Assembly (NCBI GenBank): GCA_037179385.1
Contig: CM074187.1
Coordinates: forward strand, 45,170,879-45,234,878
Direction of reading: 5' to 3'
DNA length: 64,000 nucleotides
Origin: Holothuria scabra
Taxonomy: Eukaryota; Echinodermata; Holothuroidea; Aspidochirotida; Holothuriidae
Positions 10,870 through 21,602 of this stretch are shown here, piece by piece; the stretch's first letter is position 1; the number at the start of each line of letters is the position of its first letter. The notes beneath the pieces are model-generated. The model did not search any database, was not told where the DNA came from, and worked only from the letters and a program-made list of their open reading frames with translations. The position numbers were made by a program, and so were the translations under genes.

Positions 10870-10975
10870 AAATATAGCTTACATAGTCTTTCGGGCAGAA
10901 TTACAGAAATCTTTTGCCCTAAACTGAAATGCTCCCGTACGTCCATGCCAATTCCTACTGAAACCAGCCTGTACA
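10870..10975 (+). repeat. family D fragment
   Basis: Shares 'catagtctttcgggcag' and 'gaaatgctcccgtacg' with the family D body at 44990-45090. Confidence 0.55.
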
Positions 10976-11271
10976 TTTAGGCTTAGAAGTTAATTCCATA
11001 CCACAGTCATGGAAGAACTTGTCAATACTGTTGCACAGGTTGGGAATTTTATGCCTTTTGAGGACTATTCCACTCATTGACAACTCTTTGCGAGAAATTG
11101 ATCAAAACTTGTAAAACAGTTAAACGCTTATCAAGCTTTTAACAATGGCCACGGAGAGAATTAGGCTTCTCTGAAGTTAAAAACAAAAGAGGATTTATAG
11201 GAAAATTGGAATTTTATTATTTTTTCATGTACAGATATCAATTGCGAAGTATAACTGATTTCACTTATCTC

Positions 11272-11510
11272 AAAGGACAAGAGCATCCCTTAAACCTTTT
11301 TTGAAGTAACCCACAGTTCGTTTTATTTCTCTTCAAAGTTTTTTTCATAATGTTTTAGGATTTCGGTATTGCATATTCATGGTAGACCAAACGGTTACTC
11401 CTTGTAAATTTCACAATTCTGAGGAGAAAAAGTATTGTCACATGACTCTCAAGAGCCAATCATGAAACAGAAAGACTACTACACTACTTGGGGCGACTGA
11501 AGTTTTGAAA
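11272..11510 (-). mobile_element. MITE-A copy 1
   Basis: One of six copies of a ~260-bp inverted-repeat element (see 27966-28225 for the best ends). It retains 'tgcatattcatggta', the M-box 8-mer TCACATGA and 'gccaatcatgaaacag'. The ends are eroded. Confidence 0.7.
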
Positions 11511-12559
11511 TTTTCGTATCAGATGAGGAAATGATCGTTTTGTGTACAAGTTTTTCGATATGCACTAGTCTTACAATTGTCATTTAAAAGAAAATAATAC
11601 CACTGATATCTTATTTATATTTATATCTCAGGCGTTCAAAGTTATAATCAGAATTTCGTCACTAGTTTTGTTTCGGTGTATGTCCTCATCATAGGTTCTA
11701 CAAGTACCCATGGGTATGTTACATTTTTCTTGAAGTTTACTGCACTACTGATGTTTCGCTTGGAGAACCCATGTTTTAATACACCATAAGAAAAAGGATG
11801 TATATGAGCTTCTCTCTATTAGTTTACATGCATATCATTGTCAAATATTTCAGTCTAAACAATGTTACTTTTGCAGCTAGTCAAGTTTGTGGAGGTCAAA
11901 TCTCCATTGAAACAACTTTACGGAGATGCCACTTTTCCAAAACAAATCGAAAAATGACAGATAAATCTGATCTCCACTTGATGGAAGACTGTATTTATTA
12001 AACATCAGTTTTCTTTGGAATTCAGTTAGGTTTACCGTATACTTCAGAATGAATGCAATCATTGAGTGGCCTTTTCCTAATGTCCTGGTTAGCGAAAGTC
12101 TTTGTTTTTTCAACCTTGGAAGAATTAAAATCATGGAAGTAAAAATTATTTTATTGAAATACAACAGCTTTGTTGCAGTGACCAAATGCGTACGGGAGCA
12201 TTCAGTTTGGGGCAGAAGATTTTTGGCCCGAAAATTTTATCCTTCCCGAAAGAAGGTAAGGGGAGCGCCTCCATCGGCTTAGATGGAATGGTGTACAGAA
12301 AATTTAGAAAAACTGCTCAGATAACCAGGAATGGAATAAAATAGGCTTGCCAGACTTGTAAGTAAAATCCAAGGAGTCACCATTTTGAGTTTTCGCTTGA
12401 TAAAACAATTAAAAATGTTAGCACCTTGCTAAGTGATCAGAAAATTCGGTATAAAATGTCCACTAACACTATTTTATTTATTATTTTGTTATTGTTATTG
12501 TAGTATTATTTTATTTTTTCTTGCTATCTATAAGTAGTAATTCCCAATATTAAGAAAAA
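11511..12559. other. intergenic, no recognisable feature
   Basis: AT-rich sequence. The open frames at 11798-12001 and 11877-12185 overlap on opposite strands and show no domain. Confidence 0.5.
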
Positions 12560-12740
12560 ACGAAAAATGATGGGCAAGCCTGCATTGTTTTGTTACGTAT
12601 GGTAATCTGTTCGACAGGAGCACAATCTAAGCGAAGCGCCATCATCAGTTGGCGCAAAGTGTTCAGAAAATCATTTTTTGAAAAATCGAACTCCTCTGAC
12701 ATTTCCGGAAATGGCATTTCCCAGCTTGTAACAGAAACAA
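12560..12740 (-). repeat. family D unit, inverted
   Basis: The minus-strand order of 'gggaaatgccatttccgg', 'gaaaaatgattttctgaac', 'gccaactgatg' and 'cgcttagattgtgc' is that of the family D opening unit. Confidence 0.6.
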
Positions 12741-13544
12741 ACAGTAGCGGCGCTGCAAGAGGAAGGGCAAGAGGGTACTTTGTCCCCTCAAACAAGTCCT
12801 TAACGACCCCTATTTGTCCCGCTGTTAGACTCCCCAGTTAGGAGTTAAATAAATGCTATACCTATCCTGAAAATTAATTTTTCATCCAGGGCTCCCTACC
12901 CACGGGAAAGTGGGTTCCAGGCTCGATATCGCGCTGCGCCCTAAAGTTTTCTCCCAGCATTTTCCTTTGTCCTAAGTTTACCCCTCACCCACCCACCCCT
13001 CCCCTCCCAAATGACTCTCTGTTGCCACCACTGGAAACGAATCAATCGTGATTTTGAGCTTGCAATACAAAGAAAAATCAGCAATTCTTGGTAATTGACC
13101 AGAAAATTATTTGATAAAATGTACCACTACCAATAGATGAAATGGTCATGTAACTTTTCGAGTGGGGGGGGGGGGAGGGGGACTATATCATCGAAATTGA
13201 AAATATGTTAATTTTTCTGACTCTACTGCGACTCTTGATTGAATTTAGTTGCAAGGTCCCCTGACCTAATGAAATTTTGTGTGTTGCCAGCCTGACTTCC
13301 GACTGGAAATGATTTTTCTTAACTCTAAAGCCTTTCGAAATATGTCTAATTGCAACTTGAAGGTGAGTTGAACTGAATATTCTAGCAGACAAATGGGAAG
13401 ATATTCCCCCACTAATGTATATTATTATGTGTAAATGTAAAACAGCGTATCCAATTTTTATAATAGGCGGAATAGATGGCAAACTATATGGCATTGCATG
13501 CGCCATAACACCTCACCCCCCCCCCCCCCCGTCCGTTTAATATG
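12741..13544. other. intergenic; simple-sequence runs only
   Basis: Contains a poly(G) run near 13165 and a poly(C) run near 13515. No gene is supported; the 107-codon minus-strand frame at 13183-13506 has no domain. Confidence 0.5.
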
Positions 13545-14110
13545 GCAATAGCTCTAAACGCCCTAAAACTTTTATCAATCTTTGACCGAATATTTTACCA
13601 TTTCAGGCAAATATTTTCTAGGACTACAGTATGAGATGGGGCTGATGAGGAAAATGTTGCTCATATGCCACCCGAATGGGTCGTAAATCTTCGTAATCAT
13701 TTCTATATTCCACGAATATTTCTTGGAACATAACGCCGTTTGTCGTTTTTAGGGCAAAGTTTTGAAAGAAATCAGACATCGATCATTTGATACATCATGG
13801 TGCGCAAGAGTTAACACATGATGACCGCTGATAAATGATTGTTTCTTTTAAACTACATGCTTCCCGAACTTGTAGCGATCTTTTATATTTTTGACGAAAA
13901 TATCAAAGAATATGATACTTTTTATATTCGAGCAAGTGATTGAAAGAATTCGGATATTTGGTCATATTGGGCATTGTGTTCTCGCAAGACTATGAGTAAA
14001 GTCTCGAGTAATAGCTTTTTGCAGGTTTTAATAAATGGTCTCCAAAAGGCGGGTATCCAAAGGGAAGGGGGTTTTCCCGACAACGTCGAAAAGTCACTAT
14101 CATATACTTC
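13545..14110 (-). repeat. family E copy, inverted
   Basis: On the minus strand it shows the family E words 'cttgcgagaacacaatgccc' and 'ccgaat', as at 7230-7260 and 26200-26230. Confidence 0.5.
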
Positions 14111-14634
14111 GCACATGCGTTACATTGCGTGAGCGCACGACGCCCTTTTATGGTTTTTGTTGTATCTAAAAGTTCTAACTAAAAAAGATGTGTGATGTTT
14201 GTATTGTTAGACACCCTTCGAATACTTATTGAATGCACATACTAGATTTTTTGAGTGGAAAATTATTTATTTATGGGTATTGGTTTCTGTATGGGGCAAA
14301 AAGTTTTTCATCCCAAATTTACATAATTAAGAGAATTAATACTGCAGCCACAAATATTTTCACACGACTAAAGATGTTTTTAAGAGCTTTGTGTCACAGG
14401 TATCAGGGAAAAAAAGATTGGTTTTATTCGAATTCATACTTTTGGTGTAAATCGCGTGGTTGGGGCTTGATAGGATGGATTATTTTAGGGAAATTTTCCC
14501 AATTTGTGACGTCTCAAATTTGAAATCGTCATAAATCAAATTCGGCATATTTGGATAAAAATCAAGGTGTTATGATTTGATTTCACCTGAAAATATCATT
14601 TCTAAGTGTAACTGATTTTACATTAACTGGAAAA

Positions 14635-15045
14635 ATGTAGAATCTTTTGGTTTAAAATGAGTAAAGAATCGCTTTTGCACGAACCTTTCCATATATGTCC
14701 TGCCCCCCCCCCGGACTTTTTCGCCACATCAACAATAAAACAGACGCAACAATTAGTAAATGCAAGTAGGAGAATATTATAAAGGGCTATATCCGGCCCA
14801 CCTTTCAGTATTTTCACAACACAACCACCAAGTACACAAAGCTTATGTGACATTCATTTATTCCTGTTGAATGTCTACGGGACTTCCCCACCACATTGCC
14901 TTTTAATTGCCTTGTGCTTTCCCACCTGTGTAATGCTATTTCCGGCTGTCTGATTTGTCGTGAGTTTTTAAAAGTTTCTGTTCGTTCCGCGCCAATCAAT
15001 GGTGGAGTGGGCTTCGATAGTGCTTGAGTGTTCGGAACTTCAGCC
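14635..15045 (+). repeat. family D fragment
   Basis: The right half (14935-15030) reads 'tgctatttccggctgtctga', 'ttctgttcgttccgcgcc' and 'aatcaatggtgg', as in the family D unit. The left half is less clear and includes a poly(C) run near 14703. Confidence 0.5.
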
Positions 15046-15509
15046 CCCTACATTTTGGAAAAAGTCTTGATGCGCGCCTGACAATGGCCTATGACAAACG
15101 GTACATGGTTTTTATTCTACGCCATGTGCGTCGTATAACATGACTTTCACATAACATCACATTAATTCAGCCTAGTTTACAAATATTAATTCTGTTGGTT
15201 TTTTAACTAAGTAAACAAATTCGCATCCCTACACTCAGATACTTTAAAAATATCAGGTTAAAAAGAGTTACAGCGAAATTTACGTAATTATTGTAATAAT
15301 AGCCAATTGAATATGAGATTTCAAAATTTAAATTGTCTATACGCAAACTAGCTCTCGTAAAACATGTGAAGTGTCATTTCCAAGATAAGGTTGTTACCAA
15401 CTACCATGTTTCCAACGGTTTGCAGGGAAGCTTTTTCTGCCTCAGGTTTTTACGCACATTAGGCGTACCTCTATAGTGGTGCTCCGCTTATTGAGTGCTT
15501 TCAAGTTTC

Positions 15510-15690
15510 TTCACGATTTGGAAATCATGTCCACTGCCGGGCAAAAATTAACACTGTTGTTGTCAAGTTGTGAAGCACTCACACGTGGGTCGTCAGCTTC
15601 TTCTCAGCTAGCTACACTAGATGCGTATGCCCGTCAAAAGGGACGGGGCTTATGACGTAGAGGTGAAAGCACTCTTTAGATAAAAGGTCT
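15510..15690 (+). repeat. repeat family H, copy 1
   Basis: Shares 'cactgccgggcaaaaat', 'acacgtgggtcgtcag', 'gcccgtcaaaagggacgggg' and 'gaaagcactcttta' with 36770-36970 (same strand) and partly with 33770-33900 (opposite strand). Contains a CACGTG E-box. Confidence 0.6.
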
Positions 15691-17150
15691 AACAGGGAAA
15701 TTATGGACCCAAACTATTTTCGTCAAGTTGGTCAGTGAACTTAGACTTTACGCTTTGACGTTAAAGACAAGGAGCTGGCTGGACAAATGAGAAACTTATT
15801 TTGTTTGAACAACAAATACCTTTTCCTTTTTCTTAAGTCCTCCCGAACCTCTAGCAAAGGGCCGTTCGGCGAAACGAAACGTTAACTGCTTCCCGAAGAA
15901 GCTATTACGTCCACAGAAGTTGCCTGCGTGGCAGACTGTGGGGCATATTCCTTGGTCAGTCATATACCCACCGGGACTGAACAAACCGAGCCCCCTCCGT
16001 GGGAACCACTGAAGGACAACACTTGACCAATCTCACGGCCCTCAGACCATTTACATCCTTGGTCACGTATGGCTTCGTTCTTGACTGGATGGTTTTGTTA
16101 GAACAACAAATTAGTTTTGACAATGACATTTCACTGTGGCTTAACGACGTGTACCAAATATGCACCTCATATTCCTTTAGACTTTTTGTATATAAGAGAT
16201 GAACCGCAGATAGTCCCACAATTCGTTTTTCTTGATATTAATTTCGAATGAGCCATATTCTTTTGAAGGCAACGTGGAAATATATGTCTCCTTTTGTGAG
16301 AATTTTCGGGGCGAGAGTCTTTGTTAGGGGATCATTTTTGAATAATTGTCTTAGTAGGTCACGAGGGGTGGTCAGGAAGACTTGGGTATGTTTGGGCGGT
16401 AGCTCCCTGGTATAAAATGTGGAGTAAAGGATACCGCACATCACATGGTTAAAAACTTATGAGAAAAATTCGATGTAAGGAAACATGAAAAAATACAATG
16501 GGGTAACAGGGTGAATGCCCTAAAGTTAACATTGAAGTGGCTCAAAAACTTTACTTTTAAAGTAGCGGAATGATTTTGATGTTAAAATAATAGTTTAAAA
16601 TGATAAAAGGGCACTTTAACTTTATAAAGGACCGGACTGGAGTGGGGGAAAAGGCCATAAAAAATTCATAATTTTAATTACAAATTAATAATTTGTTGCT
16701 AACAAATTCTTTGTAATTTTTATTACAGTGGCACTTTCGTCCTTACCTCGAAGAAATTCGAATGTTGTAAACAATCTAAAAGAGTTGTACTGAGAAAGAA
16801 CGGCTTTATGAAAGAGGGCGCTGTTTTACATAGTAAAAGTTTACACGTTGAAACTGCACAACTTAGAGACCTATCAAGTTCTGCTCTAAATAATGGCAGA
16901 TTTCTCAATAAACACCCGAAATTTTCCCATAAACTAACATTCCCAATTTCCAAACGTTTTTTTGAATTCACAGTCTACTTTGCTTTATGACAACACACCT
17001 CCGTAATTGCCAAGCTGGGAGTTGCCCAGTCCCTATCAAAGGAATCAGGGCCACGGTCCATCCCTGGATTTTATGAACTTACATTTCACTGACATTGGGA
17101 AACTGCATATTCTTATTCCGGTGTTTAAGAATTAAAACTATTTGTAAGTT
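15691..17150. other. intergenic, no recognisable feature
   Basis: Overlapping opposite-strand frames at 15956-16219, 15999-16202, 16723-16971 and 16808-16990 look like chance; no domain and no convincing splice structure. Confidence 0.5.
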
Positions 17151-17153
17151 AGT

Positions 17154-17215
17154 TGAATGGAATTTTACGGCCCATTTTCCAAGCAATTGTTCAAGTTGAG
17201 CCGGCCACATATCAC
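17154..17215 (-). mobile_element. SINE family C fragment
   Basis: 'tggaattttacggcccattt' followed by 'caagttgagccggccac' matches the 3' part of family C on the minus strand. Confidence 0.6.
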
Positions 17216-17510
17216 CCCCTCCCTTTGCCAGGCTAGCCTACGGTACCTGAACTTTAAACAAAATGATGTTAGGATAAGAAATTCAAAACTGTGTATACCA
17301 ACTGAAACCGCTCATTAGAAGATAAATTGAAAGTTGGAAAGTATATTTGAATAGGCCTATAATTTCAAAAAAAAAAAAACTTAACAAGTAAAAATTTAAT
17401 CAAAATAACTTTTAATTCTAATGACCGCATTTGCATCGGAGCCTCAACAGATAACACCTAGCTTTCAGGCATGTCTCTATGTGCGATGTTGTTACTATTT
17501 CATTTTTTTT

Positions 17511-17940
17511 TGTTACCCCAGACACCCCAGAAACTTCCACTGAATTTCCCTAACCTACTCACTTCAATCCTACCCTCCCACAATTGTCTAAAAACTATCG
17601 TCACCCTTATTCAGACACAATCTCTGTTTATTGCTAAAAGGTGAGTATCACAATACAAGATCAAATATGTAATAAGAACATTCTCAGTACGCTACATGCT
17701 GTGCAATTTGACCGGTACTCTAGAGTATGGAAAACAAGCCAGTGAGCCACAACTGGAAAAAGGCCGTGGCCGGCTCGACTTGAACTAATAGGTTGGAAAC
17801 TGGGCCATAAAACTCCATCTTACAAACCAACAAACTTCATAATTTAATTTGCTATCAGTCAAAGAGCTGTGCCAATTACCGAGGATTTCTGTAGACTACT
17901 ACGATAATTGTAGTCAGTTGGGGGCGGGGGCTAATAGCTA
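17511..17940 (-). mobile_element. MITE-B copy 1, interrupted by a SINE
   Basis: The MITE-B body runs to about 17730 ('cacaatctctgtttattgc', 'acatgctgtgcaat', 'ggtactctagagtatgg') and resumes at about 17837 with 'tcagtcaaagagctgtgcc'. In uninterrupted copies (57495-57792) these two pieces adjoin, so the SINE between them is a later insertion. Confidence 0.75.
17731..17836 (+). mobile_element. SINE family C inserted in MITE-B
   Basis: Reads 'acaagccagtgagccacaac', then 'ggccgtggccggctcgactt' and 'gggccataaaactcc', with a CAAA-rich tail. Its position inside MITE-B gives the relative age of the two. Confidence 0.75.
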
Positions 17941-17973
17941 ACATGATCCCTGGTTGGGGTGAGAATAACCGCC

Positions 17974-18471
17974 TTTAAAAGAATAGTCCGGAACCAAATT
18001 TAAGTTTGATATGTTTAAAAAGAACATATTTTAAGCATTCTGGTGCCAGTTTCATTCATTTCCCATGTTCGGTTTTCGAGCCTATGAGCAATTGAAGTTG
18101 ACACATTTAAGTGAACTCGAAGCAAACAAGTGTGCGGCCAGGATGTCATATGGATTCACATTGTTGGCCAATGTTTGGTTTTTCTTTATTTTTCATCCTA
18201 TTAGTTTGACCTTGAATAAATTAGGATGCTATTTTGCCCCTAAGGAATATAAAGTTTATAAAATTCAATTAGGCCTATCTCAGTATGCAACACGGTAGGA
18301 ATAAATCAAAGTTTAGTTGCATAAAATTGGTGGTAAGTTATAAACAAAAACAATTGCTTCAAGTTCATTCTGTGTAGGATATTTGCCATATTCAAGTGCT
18401 AACTTTCTCGTGAGAGAATGTTCCTCTTAAACATATCTAAAATAAATTTGGCTTTGGATTATTCTTTTAAA
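17974..18471 (-). mobile_element. MITE-G copy 1 (~500 bp, TTTAAAAG ends)
   Basis: The left end TTTAAAAGAATAGTCCGGA and the right end 'ttggattattcttttaa' are inverted repeats. The body matches 37480-37955 in reverse orientation: 'ccaaacattggccaacaatg', 'cttgtttgcttcgagttca' and 'aaaatatgttctttttaaac' on the minus strand. No transposase is present. Confidence 0.7.
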
Positions 18472-18638
18472 GAGGCCACAATTTTCAAGTATTGAACTTC
18501 TGCTTTCTCCTTTTCAGGCATTTATCCCTTACTGGTGTTTCTGACATAGGTGTGTTCCACGGAAATGAACTGTTACAGTTATTCATTCCTTCAACCAACT
18601 TCTCTGCTTCATGATCTCTTTCCTATTACAACCCCTCA

Positions 18639-18943
18639 TTAAAGGCAGTCATTAGTCACCCTAAACTGCAGTTTCAGTATACATATATCAAAACTCTCAA
18701 TTGGTACAGCTCTTTGGTTGGCATCACATTCAAACAATTCATCATAGCTAAATTACACAGCATGGGCACTGAGAGTGTCTTGATTACGCATTATGGACTT
18801 GTATGGCCACTGGGACAAGCCATGAAGCAATAAACAAGGACTGTGTCTGGATAAAGATGAGTTTTAAATAAATGTGGGAGGGGATAGAGGTAAGTAGGTT
18901 GAGAGAATTGGAACTGTTTGGGATGATGAAAATATGCCTTTAA
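18639..18943 (+). mobile_element. MITE-B copy 2
   Basis: A full-looking ~305-bp copy. It starts TTAAAGGCAGTCATTAGTCA, ends 'gaaaatatgcctttaa', and matches 25693-25998 almost throughout. Confidence 0.8.
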
Positions 18944-19877
18944 ATTGTGGAAACGAACCCGGTGACCCGTAAGGAAGGTTCCGTGGTGACGGAGGGATTG
19001 AGACCTCCGCCCTCCTTCATTTTCCTAACCCTATACCCCAGCCAAAAGAAATGCTTGGTGTGATACCCCTTGGTTACACTTTAAATACCAATTAAAGCAC
19101 GTTGGAGCATAAAATCGCTGTACATTTGCAGAAAAAATATAGCGATACATAGAGATTACAGAAAATTCCTTGCAAATATTTTCCAGTATTTTTCTGCAAT
19201 CTTTACCTAACTCTTTACTTTTGTTTTGTAAATTTACAACGATTTTGCCAGTGTAGGAGAAAGGGGCACGCATATTTCACCTCTGTTAGCTTTTTGTATT
19301 TTTCTCTTTATTATTTATTTGTTAGAGTTTACGTTCCGCGTTCCGAGGCAGCTCTCTGTTCTAGTATACATATTTTGTCACTACACTGTTACGGTGAAAA
19401 CTATTCCACACTTTCCACGACGGTAAAATCAGGACTTCACAAAAACTGAAAAGCAACAAATATTGCGCGAGTCTTCACTGCGCACATCTCTGTTTCCTTC
19501 TACAAATTGTCCCAATGAAATTTGAGAGGCAAAAATTCCACACAAAGGCCAACCCACCAGTTTAATAGTTACACTGAAATCATTATAGTCTTTTCAGGAA
19601 GAAAACCAAACTAACGCCTGTTGATTACATTTCCGCACTCTGTGTATGGCATCCAGTTGTGTCTGTATTATTGACGTGAGCGTCCTTGTAGAAGCCAAAC
19701 ATGATTACGTAATACAAGGCCATTGAATTCGTCTTCGGTTGAGCACACAAAGCCATGGTGCTGGCAATGATAACAGCGAGAACGTATGCTAATGAGGTAT
19801 TTTTGAGACTGACCACTGCCAATATGTAGCATGTCACAGGGTCGTTGTTCGCATATTGAAGGGATGTAACAAAAATC
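18944..19877 (+). promoter_or_regulatory. upstream region of the bZIP gene
   Basis: Lies between a MITE and the first coding exon, and presumably holds the promoter and 5' UTR, but no TATA box or start site can be fixed from sequence. A perfect D-box lies at 19704-19713. The 120-codon minus-strand frame at 19625-19987 overlaps the first exon antisense and is treated as a shadow. Confidence 0.4.
19704..19713. promoter_or_regulatory. perfect D-box ATTACGTAAT, 165 bp upstream of the bZIP start codon
   Basis: Matches the PAR-bZIP/E4BP4 consensus RTKAYGTAAY at all ten positions and is palindromic. Its place just upstream of a gene of the same DNA-binding family suggests autoregulation. Occupancy is not shown by sequence. 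Confidence 0.5.
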
Positions 19878-19998
19878 ATGAGTGAACAAGAGGATATCTT
19901 TGACGAGTCAATTGAGTCTTTGGAATATTCAGAACTGAAAGATGACCATCCTGTTATTCCACCGATCAGCTCTTTTTCCAGAGGCAATGATGTTATTG
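19878..19998 (+). CDS. bZIP gene, coding exon 1
   Basis: Forty codons plus one base, beginning MSEQEDIFDESIES and ending SFSRGNDVI, then a strong donor (ttg/gtaagt). An in-frame TGA at 19857-19859 precedes the ATG with no other ATG between, which supports this start. The exon ends in phase 1 with G. Joined to AG at the start of exon 2 this makes GAG (Glu), giving NDVI-E-EEFQS. The acidic N-terminus suits a transcription factor. No other open exon with a matching phase was found between here and 32486. A short upstream coding exon cannot be wholly excluded. Confidence 0.72.
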
Positions 19999-21561
19999 GT
20001 AAGTTGAAAAACTAACATCTAACATCTAAAACTAACATCATTTTTCTATGACCTGAAATAACTTTCTAGGAGTACGTCAAACGTCTAGCCACCTATTTTT
20101 CACGCTTTGAAAATGCGGTCTAATATTCGGTTCTTATTTAAGCGTCATAGGTAAAACATTAAACTACTAAAACTTCAGGACATTTAAGGTTTTCTGAAGC
20201 CGTTCAAAAGGAAAACACGAAAGAAGATTCAACGAGATTCACACCAGTGTAAGTCACTGACTGTCCACATATTTTCTTGCTATCCGCTCCTAAGACACAA
20301 TAAACTATTCCCCTGTGCTGGGCTAAATGGTCCTTCTTCCCTCCAATACTCTCCGGTAAATGAAGAGATTGGGTTAGGGTTTTTACTACACTTTGATTTG
20401 TCTCTCAGAATTACGTAATTGTTCGTAATTTTTTGGCCTTCCCCATCTCAGCCACAAGGCAACAAGCTCGCTGAAGTCAATAATGATTACGTGATACCCG
20501 CCATCTTGCGTAATATTGCCTAACAGTACTGTACTACAGCCGTTGTTAGGCTTTGTAAGCTGTTGAAGGTCCATGCAGTCCGGATTACAATCATTCACGT
20601 TTAGTTGTTCGTGACAATAGTGATTGAGCGGGGATTAAATTTGAACACACCTTGCACATCTTCATTTGTAAACTGGTGTCAACAAGCCAAGATGGTCCGG
20701 GTTTGTTTTGTTTTTATTTTTGTTTTTCTTCTTTTTCTTTTTTGTGTTTTTGTTTCTTTGTTTTGGGGTTTTTTTTTCACTTTTAGTTGATTCTGCAAAA
20801 GACAATATGTTTCTTTATTATGAAGAAAGAGCGGCTTTTTGTGTCCCCGCGGTTTTTTCGCTCTTTGTTTTTATTTTTTTCGTTTTTTCTGTCATGTCTC
20901 ACTAGAACCGAAACAATTGCAAAGGGGGAGTGTAAATTTTAAAGGCTTTTATTGTTTAAATCGTTTTCATTTTGCTTCATTCGTACATTAGATCATTTGT
21001 ATATGAGATGTGTGAAAGTATACTCGGAATGCGACTTACCAGGTGAAGTGGAGAACATTAGAGAAATCAGGAGATACTACGCATTTTTTTTCTAAATGAT
21101 GAGGGTGTATTTACTGTCCTGCCAACTTTACATAAAGTTCAAGAGCAATCGCCCCAAACTTATTTTGACCCAACCAGCTAAATCTTCAAATTTCGTTTTT
21201 CTTTCCCTTCAAAAGTATATTTCATAATATTTCAAGACTTCGGTATTTTATATTCAAGGTAAACCAAGCAGTTACCATGGAAGGACTAGTTAACCTAACA
21301 TTTGGGAAGAAAAATTATCGTCACATACTCACATGACTCTCCAGAGCCAATCATGAAACAGAAGTCAACTAAAGTACTCCAAGTTGGGTGACTGCATTTC
21401 CCCATTTGAAAATTCAGACAATTTTTTATTTATAATATCAGGTTATAGACAGAAAATTGCTCGCAAAATTTGTTGTTTTACCTACCGATTTGCAAGCCTT
21501 CGGATATGTTTTTGATTCCTTGCCGAAGGCAGGCAAGGAATCTATGCGATGGTGATGTTGT

Positions 21562-21602
<41 letters not shown>

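Noticed and set aside
19625..19987. 120-codon minus-strand frame with hydrophobic stretches
   Set aside because: It lies antisense to the first bZIP exon, lacks splice or domain support, and its hydrophobicity follows from the complement of acidic codons.
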